Of a DNA stretch of 64,000 nt, positions 32,540-43,497 are shown one piece after another. Each line of letters begins with the position of its first letter. Positions within the stretch are counted from its first letter, which is position 1. Source of the DNA: Phycomyces blakesleeanus NRRL 1555(-) (lineage: Eukaryota > Mucoromycota > Mucoromycetes > Mucorales > Phycomycetaceae); NCBI RefSeq assembly GCF_001638985.1, contig NW_017265151.1, positions 559,757-623,756 on the forward strand, in the 5' to 3' direction. The notes beneath the pieces were generated by a model that saw nothing but the letters and a program-made list of their open reading frames with translations, made no database searches and was not told where the DNA came from. The position numbers were made by a program, and so were the translations under genes.

Positions 32540-32865
32540 GTATGTCTTTTATGTCTATTTAAGCTCTTTACACTCTATGTCTTTTTTTATTTTATTTTTA
32601 TTTTTTACTACTTTATGTCCCTCTTTTTCTTATTTTTTTTTTACTACTTTATATCCCTCTTTTTCTTATTTTTTTTTTACCACTTTATGTCCCTCTTTTT
32701 CTTATTTTTTTTACCACTTTATGTCCTTCTTTTTTTATTTATTTTACTGCTTTATGCTTTTCTTTTTTTATTACTTTGTATTTCATTATATCTTACTTCT
32801 TATTATGTGTTCTATTTCTCTATCAACTAATTATGCCTAATAAAAATATCCATGTTTTATGCCAA

Positions 32866-33022
32866 AAAAATACGACGTTTACAAAAAAAAAATACTACGG
32901 TTATATAAAAAAAATTTGACGTTTACAAAAAAAAATACGACGTTTACAAAAAAAAAGTACGACGTTTACAAAAAAAAGTACGACGTTTACAAAAAAAAAT
33001 ACTACGGTTATATAAAAAAAAT
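32866..33022. repeat. Tc1-A right subterminal minisatellite
   Basis: Units of ACGACGTTTAC plus A-run and ACTACGGTTATATA plus A-run; shorter than the left array at 15806-16066. Confidence 0.85.
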
Positions 33023-33240
33023 TGTAAGGCACAAGGATAAAAAAATTGAGTGCCATGTACTCTTCCGCCAATAGTAAAAGGGGGGGAGCAAATTCAGATG
33101 GCAATGGGAGCAAATTCAGTTGGCAATGGACGCAAATTCAATTTCTATGGAAGCCAATCAGATGTCAATGGGTTCTAATTAGATGGAAATGGATGCTAAT
33201 TAGATGGAAATGGGCGCCAATTGAATGGATAAAACCAGTA

Positions 33241-33465
33241 ATGAGATATGTGCCAAAAAAGGATTAAATATATTTTGTGAGCCACTTAATTGAAATTCAG
33301 ACGGAGACAAACTTTAAAATGGGGGGAGAAAATGGATAGCTCTGAAAGAGAAGATTTTATTGAACAAGATTTTTTTCTGTTGAGAAAAATGCATTTTTTT
33401 GACAAGTCATTTTTCAGTCAATATTGGAAATGTTTATCAACATCCATCAGAACATGCCAAACTTT
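33241..33465. other. Short spacer between Tc1-A and CACTA-3
   Basis: 225 bp with no recognised gene or repeat. The A-rich right flank of Tc1-A (TA then ATGAGATATG) begins it. Confidence 0.4.
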
Positions 33466-33479
33466 CACTGCAAAAGACA

Positions 33480-35270
33480 ACCGATTTAAGTAGCTTAATT
33501 TTTGTTTAAATCCTCTGAAAATCGGTGGTTTATGTTCAATTATAGTTCGGTATTTATTACAAAAATTGGTTCATTTAGTTAACCAAATGATGAGATTATA
33601 GATACTAAAATCAATAGATAAATTGAGAGTTATAATTCCCCCTTTTCTTGAAATGTTATAATTGTCTGTAATTCTGGTTATATATTCACCCATAACTTCA
33701 AACCGTACCTAAACTCTTCTTGTTATGGAATTGGCTTTGAACTCTCTACCTCTTAAAAAATTTTATTTGCTTTAATTACATGATATTATTGGATAGACCT
33801 CACTAAAATCGACCTAGAATCAGTCTGAAATCTGACAGGAACCAGCATTCAAATGAATGATTGTAAAAAAAAACTTAAATAGATCTTGTTGACATCATCA
33901 AGAGATGACGCATTTGAAATAGAATCTCATGGAAAAAATGGTTTTTATTGATTTTTGAATGGTTGGAAAATATATTTAGCTATTTAATATGGACCACTAA
34001 TACTTCTTTAAAAGTGTGTATCCGAATAGTACGACTTTTATACATGTTATACTTTCATTTATTGGACGGCTTGAATAGATTGGACGACCTAACTTGTACT
34101 ATACTTCCCTACCATATCGGTTTCATGTATTCGGCGCGTTTTTTGGTTTTACACTTCTTTAACTGAAAATGAAATCCTTGGTATTTTCTTGGAGAATACG
34201 TTTGTTTGGAACTACATTAGCTTAGAGCAAAAAAAGATACAGAAGTATTAATACAGGTTTCTTTATGAAATAAAATTAAATAACATATTTACTAGATCAT
34301 TTATGGGGGTTCATAACAAATCTCGCGATAGAATAAAAATCTGTTTGATTGATATTTTCTTTTAAATAAAAAGCAAGAAATAAAATAAACAACTTTATTA
34401 ATATGTACGCTTTGATTGTAAAGACACTTGAATTACTTACATATTATAGACACGCATTTGCAAAAGGGGGCAAACCAGTATGACTTGAAAAAAAGGCGTG
34501 ACATATTTATCTGAGAAGAAGAATTGATAAGTTACATTATTTAAGTTGAGTTATATATATATTACCTTTTCATAGACTGAAAATACCAGAAAGTATATAG
34601 TGTCAAGAGCAAAACATCTTTTGTTACAAAATGGGTAGAAGCCCTATCATTTTAAAAATAAAAGATATTTAGTCAGCAAGGTGTTTCATTTTGGTTAGGA
34701 GATTGTTTATTACCTGTACTGTTTTGAATGCTTGTTGAGTGTATTGTTTATCTAATATATATTAAGATGATTCTAAAAGCCGAAAGTATTAATAAAAGTT
34801 GAGATCTTAAGAGTAAGCTTACCAAGACATATAAAAAGAGACAAAACGAGAAGAGCAGGTTAAAGAAAGAGAAAATAAAAAAGAGGGGCGCGGTTATTCT
34901 ATTAAATACGAATTCGGGGTTTTTTTTTAAAAATAAATAAATCAAAAAATAATTTTTGTCTGTAACTTAGAATTGAAAGAAAACGCAGTTGCACTATGCC
35001 AGCAGCTAATACATATGAAAAACAGAGTATAGTATAAAATCATATTATTCAAATACTAATACATAATATAAGAATAAAACATGGATTGAAAATTAAATTA
35101 AAGAAACACATAAAATACTCACAACAAGAGTGGAAACATTCAAAGCTGTTCTTGTTATGTAATAGATCATGGTGTTCTCTGAGAAAGAATAAAACTTAAA
35201 GCCCAAATTAAACATAATATAAATAGACCCTTTGGATTTAAAAAAAACCAAGCTATTCTTATTATTCACA
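33480..35270. other. CACTA-3 terminal region; no firm gene
   Basis: AT-rich. On the minus strand between about 34830 and 34600 there are splice-like blocks (a GTAAGCTTAC donor after ATATGTCTTG near 34820, and a GTAATAAAC donor near 34715), in the position of the third gene of CACTA-2. No protein can be read with confidence. Confidence 0.3.
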
Positions 35271-36504
35271 ATGTCAAGAAATCTCAATAACAATTCAGTT
35301 AACAATGCTTTTGGTGAAGAACCTTCTGTGGGAAGGTAGATTAAAACCAGACAGTCTTCAATTTTTTTATATTAATTTTATTTTCGTTTTTTATAAAAAT
35401 CAAAAAAAAGCCCACCAAGAAATACCAATGATATAAGGACGATAATGTTGCAACACTCACAGGGAACAGTGAGCAATCAAAGACCACTAGCACCAAAGAG
35501 AGCTCGGTTGAATCTTGAAGGTGATTCGTCAGGTAGAACTCGTAACATCCATGATGTGTACGAGAAACTTGATACCATGAATGGTGTCTTAAACACTGTT
35601 TTGAAGAACACATCTTCTGAGAAAGCCGAAGCCACTGCTAGTAATGCAGTTGAGCAAGACATGTCGCCTGGACGTCAACCAACATTGGATGTAAGTAATC
35701 ATAATATGTTTTTATGTAGATAGAATTTAATATACATTTATATTATAGCAATTGTTGCGCAATTATTTGAGTGAAGAGAAATTGTATGACCAATACAATA
35801 CCAATGAAAATAAAAACAGTGAGGGAAACAGACTCGTTCTGAAGTCTGTTACCGATTACCTTCGTCGTCAAGAAGAGGGGAAAAAGGTGGACTTGCCAAC
35901 TCTTCGAACTAAGATTGTGCGGCACATTGGCAACAGAAAGTTGCAAGAAAAAAAAACAGGAGAAAAGAAGCAGGAAGAGAATCGACGGGCCTGTCTTCGT
36001 CAGCGACGTGTAAAGGTAAAAAACACATGCACACAATATACTAGATGTGATATTAAATTAGAAATATTATATATTTATATATAGTCATGTGAAAGAAGAC
36101 AATCTGCCTTGAAAGCCAATCGGGCACACTTTGTGAACAGCTTTGGAGAGAATGTTGACAGTATTCTCCATGCTGATTACATGTCAGACCTTGAGAGTGA
36201 TGACGAAAGAGAAGAAGAGGAACAGGATTCGTCCTCAGAAAAGAGTTTTTTTTGGAGATTCCGCCCAAGCTGGAGAAGCGAAGAGGTATAGTACAAAAAA
36301 CTATTTTTTTGGATGGTGTGTAATAATACTTACATTGACATATAGGGAGATAGGTTCGTTGATGAACTTGATGCGCATTATGAGGCAGCTCATGATAAGA
36401 AAAATAATACCCGTCAATTCGAGCATAAATTTAAAGGAATAAGAGATAAGCAGCTTAGTAAGACCAAGGCAAACAAGCTGCCATCATGGTCAAAGAAACA
36501 ATAA
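35271..36504 (+). CDS. CACTA-3 accessory protein, copy a, about 314 aa, five exons
   Basis: Exons of about 22, 84, 89, 67 and 52 codons join cleanly: MSRNLNNNSVNNAFGEEPSV; then after a GACGATAATG acceptor TIMLQHSQGTVSNQRPLAPK; QLLRNYLSEEKLYDQY; SCERRQSALKANRAHFV ending FRPSWRSEE; and GDRFVDELDAHYEAAH ending LPSWSKKQ. The RPSWRSEE exon end links it to the CACTA-1 and CACTA-2 accessory genes, and HADYMSDLESDD mirrors their GESDD stretch, but the middle has diverged greatly. It is followed at 36582-36620 by about 13 codons of a transposase C-terminus on the minus strand (FKRLVIPLPQKIEA-stop), so it kept the convergent partner's tail. Open throughout. Confidence 0.75.
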
Positions 36505-36837
36505 GACAATAAATCAAACATTTTCTAATAAATTGATAAAAGAGTGCAAAGTGGTATTTTATTAATATTATTTAAGCTTCTATTTTTTGGGGTAAAGGGA
36601 TTACTAAACGTTTAAATTCACTACTGGTTTTATCCATTCAATTGGTGCCCATTTCCATCTAATTAGCATCCGTTCCCATCTAATTAGAACCCATTGACAT
36701 CTGATTGGCTTCCATAGAAATTGAATTTGCGTCCATTGCCAACTGAATTTGCTCCCATTGCCATCTGAATTTGCTCCCCCCTTTTACTATTGGCGGAAGA
36801 GTACATGGCACTCAATTTTTTTATCCTTGTGCCTTAC

Positions 36838-36990
36838 AATTTTTTTTATATAACCGTAGTATTTTTTTTTGTAAACGTCGTACTTTTTTTTGTAAACGTC
36901 GTACTTTTTTTTTGTAAACGTCGTATTTTTTTTTGTAAACGTCAAATTTTTTTTATATAACCGTAGTATTTTTTTTTTGTAAACGTCGTA
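36838..36990. repeat. Tc1-D left subterminal minisatellite
   Basis: Seven or so ~21-bp units of T-run plus GTAAACGTCGTA, with flanking TATATAACCGTAG units. Confidence 0.85.
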
Positions 36991-37320
36991 TTTTTTGGCA
37001 TAAAACATGGATATTTTTATTAGGCATAATTAGTTGATAGAGAAATAGAACACATAATAAGAAGTAAGATATAATGAAATACAAAGTAATAAAAAAAGAA
37101 AAGCATAAAGCAGTAAAATAAATAAAAAAAGAAGGACATAAAGTGGTAAAAAAAATAAGAAAAAGAGGGACATAAAGTGGTAAAAAAAAAATAAGAAAAA
37201 GAGGGATATAAAGTAGTAAAAAAAAAATAAGAAAAAGAGGGACATAAAGTAGTAAAAAATAAAAATAAAATAAAAAAAGACATAGAGTGTAAAGAGCTTA
37301 AATAGACATAAAAGACATAC

Positions 37321-38852
37321 TTAAAGCTTTCGCTCTCTGTTCAAACAGCGAGGAAAGAATGAAATGGCATGGTTAATCCAACCCAAACAGTCCGAAAGGG
37401 TGACAGTCTTAGCTGATTCTGTAATCCTTAAGATGAGCCCGTCTGACTCTGTAATCTCTTCTCTGCGGACACCAAACTTGATCTTGGACCACATTTCCTC
37501 AATTGGATTCAGGAAAGGTGAATACACAGGAAGATATGCACACTTGTACCCACGGGAAGAAATAAAGTCTTTCACTTCATTGGCCTTATGGATAGGAGCG
37601 TTATCCATGATGAGATAACGTCCTTGCATACCCTGGCTGTCCAGAACGTCCATTGTATGACTAAGAAAGTCGGGGTAGTGCTGGGTTCTGGTGCCAATTA
37701 GGCCGTTCACCTCAACGTTGGTGTAGATGTCCAACTTTCTCTTCTTCTTGGTTGCGACTGCAGTGGGTTTCTTCAACGAGAGGCTGACAATCCCTCTCTC
37801 GCACATTGCACCAAGGATGGTGATGGACACACCTCTCTGCGTCGGGACAGTTGTCTTAGCCGGGGTGCCACTGACGGAACGGCCAAAAGTTCTCTTGATG
37901 CGCATGTTGAAGCCTGCTTCATCGATGAACACACAGTTCGACAGATAGTTGAAATCCGCAAGTTGTTGCCACTCCAAAATGCGGTCTCGTCTCATCTCAA
38001 TTGTGTTGGCGTCGTCTCTCTTCTCAGGCAGCTTCTCCAACTTCTTCATCGTCAGGGCACACTTCTTCACCAAGTGCTTCTGGATTGCTGATTTAGTAAT
38101 CTGCAGCCCAGAGAACTCTTCCATGACAGCTATCCTTGCTTGTTCCAAGGTAGCATCTGGTTTATTTTCGAAAAACTTCAAAAAAAAGCAGAGTGTGCCT
38201 GGAACAACTTTTGGTTGCCATGTTTTCGTTCTTTAGGCGCAGAAACCTCCTCAACCTCCATCGTCTCCAGCCCATTGGACTCATCAGTCTCCACTGTGGC
38301 AGCATCAAAATCGGCCTGGATCTTCTCTCTGGCTAGCCTGACATAGTTCTGGGCAGTCCGGACATTGATCCCCATTTCCCTGGCAGCGGCAGCAGCAGTC
38401 TGGTTTTCCGAGAAAACCAAGGAGAAGAGCTTGTTCACCTGGTTTTGGTTGTACTTTCGGTACGAACCTCGACCTATGCTTTCTGCAGTGGGAACAGAAT
38501 CAGGATCGACCTTCTCCGACAGATTCGTCTTCGGCTTCTGTGCAACAATTGTCTTGGTTGTGGCCTCGTTGACTTCGGTTGGCAGGAAACTTTTGAGACT
38601 GAGGAGGTTTGTGACTGCTGGGTTTCCCGCCGAGGTATGGGTCCATTCCATATCGGCATGGTTGACAAAGACATCTGTCACAGATCGGAGTACAACTTCT
38701 CCATGCATTTCGTCGACAATCTCTTGGTTGAAATCGCACAAGGGGTCGAAAGCAATTCCAGAAAACTGGGTTTGGTCTGCAGAACCGCTGTGACTGACCA
38801 TTTTACAGTGCTTGTCCATAACAAATTCGAGGGAGTTGTTGGAAGTAGGCAT
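37321..38852 (-). pseudogene. Tc1-D transposase, one-base frameshift
   Basis: ATG at 38852. The first 224 codons are open to HSAFF, where the run complementary to 38180-38187 has eight T and produces TGA; codons for the catalytic part (37321-38181) are open in the next frame with D, D and E all present. Otherwise nearly identical to the intact Tc1-B gene. Confidence 0.9.
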
Positions 38853-41023
38853 TTTTTTTGAAAATAAAAAGGGTGTTAAAATCGAGGAAGAAAGATAACT
38901 GAGAAACTTTTATTAAGACACTGGGGTATATATACCAAAAAAAAATATATTTTAATAACTTAAACGTTTCTACCAAGGTATAGTCTTGTCCTGTTGTCTT
39001 AATATATTTGGATAAAGAACATGTTGAAGAATAATGAATGTTTACATATTAAGCTTCTTCACACTTTTAAGAACGTTTATTTTATTAGCCGATTTACAGT
39101 GCTACCAGAGCCTTTATGGTGTCCTGTTCTCTGTCTCAAAGGAAGGGGTGGGATTTCTCCTCATGGGTTTGCCCAACCAAAAAAAAATAAAAAAATAAAA
39201 AAAAATAAAAAAAAGAAAGTTTTTTTTTGTATAGAGCCAAGGAAAAGCTCGAAATTCAGTTATTGAGATTTTCAGTTATTGAGACTTTCATTTTTTCAGT
39301 TATTGAGACTTTCAGTTTTTCAGTTTTTCAGTTTTTCAGATATTTCTTGCCGTAAGATATCATTTTATTTTCAGTTATTGAGACTTTCAGTTTTTCAGTT
39401 TTTCAGTTTTTCAGATATTTCTTGCAGTAAGATATCATTTTATTTTCAGTTATTGAGACTTTCAGTTTTTCAGAAATTATTTGCGAAAAAATGGTTATGT
39501 ATATTATAAAAATTTATGAATAAAAATGCTAGTTATACTATTTGGAGAATTATTTTTAAAATTGCTATTACATTTTTCTTTTTTTTATTTCTCTTTTTTT
39601 TTTTTTTTATTTCTATTTTTTTTATTTCTTTTTTTTATTTCTTTTTTTTTTTATTTCTTTTTTTTTATTTCTTTTTTTTTCTTTTTTTTTATTTCTTTTT
39701 TTTATTTTTTTTTTATTTTTTTTTTATTTCTTTTTTTTTTATTTTTTATTTTTTTTTTATTTCTTTTTTTTATTTTTTTTATTTTTTCATCTCTTTTTTT
39801 TTCATCTCTTTTTTTATTTCTTTTTTTTGTCATGAGCTTGTGCTATTTTTTGTTACTGTTTTTGTGTGTGTAATATTTGGTTTTTTTTGGTATTTTGTAT
39901 CATGAGGGTTTCCAAAATTGAGATCGGGTAGTATTGTGAGCAAAGCATAATTCTTGGACCGCTTTCAGTTGTTTAACAGATTGTTGGACATTTACTTGTT
40001 TCGAGTGCAGATTACAAAGAGTTGTTGAGTTTGATATTAAGAAGATCAGAATTCTGACATTATAAAATGGTTGGAGCAGGTGCTGAATAAATATAGCATT
40101 TTTGGATTCTTTTTTATAATGGTATTAGATGCTTGTGTAGGACCAGGTTCATAAGAAATACAATTGCTGTGGTAGTCAATCAGATTACTGGATATTTGAG
40201 ATAAAAATTGGCAAGTTTTTGTGTGGTTGGTAAAGTGAATTCTACTGTTGGATTTCGAAAAAGTATAGTCGGTGAAATGCACTTAAAAGCATTATGAATA
40301 TGTGTAGACTGGTTCCTATCGTACAGGTAGATGTTTGATCTTGTAGTTTCTTTGTAGGTTGAGGGTTGAATCGTCACGTTTTCTTTTCAGATTTATAGCT
40401 TTTGTTCAAAATACTATAGATTATTTAGAGATTAATATCAATGACTCCGAGGTATAGGCTTTATTTACATACAAAAACATAATGTGATCTGGAAATAATA
40501 AAAAAATCCATGAGGTGTAGAGCTTTAGGCAGTGTTTTCATTGTCAGAGTAATATTTAGTTGTTGAAGTGAGCATGAGAATGAGATTTATTGCTGATTTA
40601 AGAAGAGAAATAAACAGTTTTGGTATATAAACACCAAATGGAAAGAGAGAGAATTATAATATCTCTTTTAAAAAAGAATGTTTATAATAAATTTATGGCT
40701 GCGGGTAATATATTGTCCTATTTATTTTTTATCTTCTTGAGTTTAATTTGTACTACTTAATTTAGTGGACCTTGGAATATTATTTTTTGATATAAAAAGC
40801 TGAAAATATAATGACTAATACTATTTAACAACAACTCAATCTTCTTTACATCTATTCTTGCTGCTTCAACTTGTGTTCTGATTTTTATCTTGTATCTTAA
40901 GTAATTACTATTTAATTATAACTGCTATGTGCTAGATATAACTATATTTATATAAAATATGTCACTTTAACATATCTTCCTATTTCTTTATTTTTTCACC
41001 TTTTATTATCAGAAAACCCTACA

Positions 41024-41407
41024 ATGTTACACGAAAAACTTGAAGAATATAACAGTGCCTTTGAAAAAATCATGGAAGAGCTTGAAGAGCCTGAAATGCC
41101 AGAAGATCCAAAAAGTTCTGCCCCGTCAACAACAGACGAAACCCCCAAAAAAAGTAGAGGGCAATATCAAAAGCCTACGGATAAAGATATAAAAAAGCTT
41201 GTTTATCTCTACTTCATAAGGGGATTAACTATTGAAAAAGCCAGCAAGATAGTAAATATGAAATAAACAACTGCTGGTGGCTATATTTTGAAGTGGAGAA
41301 AGTCTCTAGTTGTTTTTTTCATTAAAAACAACAAGGAGGCTACAAGTGACGAAAAAATGAATCTTTTATTCGAAACTTACTCTGCAATAAAGAAAGAATA
41401 CAAATAA
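41024..41407 (+). pseudogene. Tc1-D standalone HTH protein, nonsense at codon 81
   Basis: Matches the Tc1-B gene from MLHEKLEEYN to KIVNMK, where CAA has become TAA (41264-41266). The rest of the reading frame continues through QTTAGG to KKEYK. The stop removes the second half of the HTH core. Confidence 0.85.
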
Positions 41408-41619
41408 TATCATTGCATTTTCAATTTTAACATAATTATTATAATGAGATACTTGCTTTATTATCTTATAACTGCAGTAAGGTATTTAACTTTAACAAAG
41501 TAATCTGGAGAAAAGTTTGCATATTCTGTTAGTTCTCTCTATAGATATTTTCTATGACGTATCTTTGTAGAAAGATCTACATATATTGAAGTGCTATTAC
41601 ATTAGGCGTTTGGCACTTA

Positions 41620-41803
41620 TATAAAAAAATATGGCAGTTATATAAAAAAAATACGACGCTTACAAAAAAAAATACTACGGTTATATAAAAAAATTCGACG
41701 TTTACAAAAAAAAAAGTACAACGTTTACAAAAAAAAGTACAACGTTTACAAAAAAAAGTACGACGTTTACAAAAAAAAATACTATGGTTATATAAAAAAA
41801 ATT
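41620..41803. repeat. Tc1-D right subterminal minisatellite
   Basis: Units of ACGACGTTTAC or ACAACGTTTAC plus A-run and ACTACGGTTATATA plus A-run, with several point variants of the ACG core, followed by the 21-bp repeat TIR. Confidence 0.85.
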
Positions 41804-42179
41804 GTAAGGCGTAAGGATAAAAAAATTGAGTGCCATGTACCCTTCCGCCAATAGTAAAAGGGGGGAGCAAATTCAGATGGCAATGGGAGCAAATTCAGTT
41901 GGCAATGGACGCAAATTCAATTTCTATGGAAGCCAATCAGATGTCAATGGGTTCTAATTAGATGGAAACGGATGCTAATTAGATGGAAATGGGCGCTAAT
42001 TGAATGGATAAAACCAGTACTATTATGATATAAAGCATATTTATTTTTATTCAGTTAAATAAAAACATAAACCTCTCCTTGTGTTCCCCGAGAAAAGAAA
42101 AGTCAAACATCAAGCCCAAATCAAACTTGGTATAAATAAAAAAATATGTTTTAAAAGCTACTATACTTTATTGTTTATC

Positions 42180-43413
42180 ATGCCAAGAAAATACACTTCT
42201 AAAAAAGCTAACAAGGCTGCCAGAGCTACCACAACTACCACCACTACTACTGCCAATGATAATGGCAGCAACATTGATTCTGCTGAGCAAACGTAATAAT
42301 ATGCTGTTTCTTTTTCTGCAATAATATATTTTTACTTATGATAACCATTATGATCACTTATCAAGGAATGCTGGCAAGATTTTTGCTTTGATGCGAAAAT
42401 GATCTCAGGGGATTGATAATTCTGATGCAGATTTATCATCAAAAAGACCTTGCTTGAACACAGTTCAGACTTCATTGGGTGATGGCCATACCATTGATGA
42501 GGTTTACAAAAAAAATCTCAGAAGTCAATACGTTTTTGCGTAGTGGCAAAACAACTATTACTTCTGAAAATATAGAAGCAGAAGCAAGCAAGGCTGTTGA
42601 ACAAGCTCTCTCACCTGAATGCTATCCAGTCTTGGATGTAAGTAGTCAAGCTAGTTTTGTAGTTAAATGAATTACTCATCGTTGAATTATTTTAGCAATT
42701 ATTGCGACCGTACATACAAGAAGAACAGTTATATGAGAAATATGATAAAACGCAAAGTGCATATTTTGAGGCAAACAGGCATATTATCAAGTCTGTTGTA
42801 GATTACCTTTGTAATCAGGCTGAGAGCAAACTTATTACACCAGGCAAAATCAGAAGAAAGGTTTTGCGTTATATTTCAAGCCAAAAGTTGAAAGGAAAGA
42901 AGACTGATGATCAAACTGCAGAAACAAACCGAGTTGGATGTCTTTCCCAAAGACGTGTTCAGGTAATAGCTGCATATTTCTTATCACAAAAATAATAATT
43001 ATAAAAGATAAAAATGGACAGACACGAAACAAAAGAGCTTTAGCCTTAGAAACAAATAGGGAATACTTTGTCAAAACGTATGGCGAGGGTCTTGATGACT
43101 TTCTTCATGCTGACTACATGTCTGACCTGGAGACTGATTGCGAAGTTGAAGACAACTGATCTTCTGCTGATCGAGTCTTTGGGCGATTTCGTCCAAGTTG
43201 GAGAAGTGAAAAGGTACAATTTTTTTAGTAATAATTAATGTTACTTATATGAATATATAGGGTGACAATTTTGTAGAAAAACTTGATGCTATTTATCAGA
43301 ATATTCCAAAAGGTAGCCAGACATGCTCTTTTGACAGAAAGAACTTGGGAAGAAGAGAAAAGAAGCTTACCAATGCAAAGATGAAAAAACTGCCTTCTTG
43401 GGCAAAGAATTAA
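42180..43413 (+). pseudogene. CACTA-3 accessory gene, copy b, decayed
   Basis: Homologous along its length to the copy at 35271: MPRKYTSKKANKAARA, HTIDEVYKK, QLLRPYIQEEQLYEKYD, HADYMSDLETD, FRPSWRSEK, and LPSWAKN at the end. Its upstream sequence also resembles that of copy a (GTGTTCCCCGAGAAA versus GTGTTCTCTGAGAAA). Two TGA codons (MRK-stop near 42400 and EDN-stop near 43158) and a frameshift near the A-run at 42507 disable it. It ends 85 bp from the transposase stop, converging with it. Confidence 0.75.
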
Positions 43414-43497
43414 CACTAATAAAAAAGTCCCTTTGCAATAAAAAAATTATTTGAAAGAATAAAATACTAGATTTATAGTGATCTTTATTATTATATG

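Larger units (their letters stand above)
15599..33238 (+). mobile_element. Tc1-A: long two-gene Tc1/mariner element, split by CACTA-2
   Basis: Left end CTGGTTTTATCC after TA (15597-15598); right end GGATAAAACCAG before TA (33239-33240). The two parts, 15599-19143 and 31383-33238, rejoin through the duplicated ATA to give about 5.40 kb, collinear with the uninterrupted Tc1-B read in reverse. Order: repeat-built TIR, minisatellite, HTH gene (-), poly-A/T block, transposase (+), 36-bp repeats, minisatellite, TIR. Confidence 0.9.
36624..42017 (-). mobile_element. Tc1-D: complete-length Tc1/mariner element, 5394 bp, both genes damaged
   Basis: Termini CTGGTTTTATCC (36624) and GGATAAAACCAG (42017), flanked by TA at 36622-36623 and 42018-42019. 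Collinear with Tc1-B. The transposase has the eight-T frameshift and the HTH gene an early TAA. Shared variants with Tc1-A (for example MGINVRTAQ, VNGLIGTRTQHYPDF, KANEVKD) show that A and D are closer to each other than to B. Confidence 0.93.
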
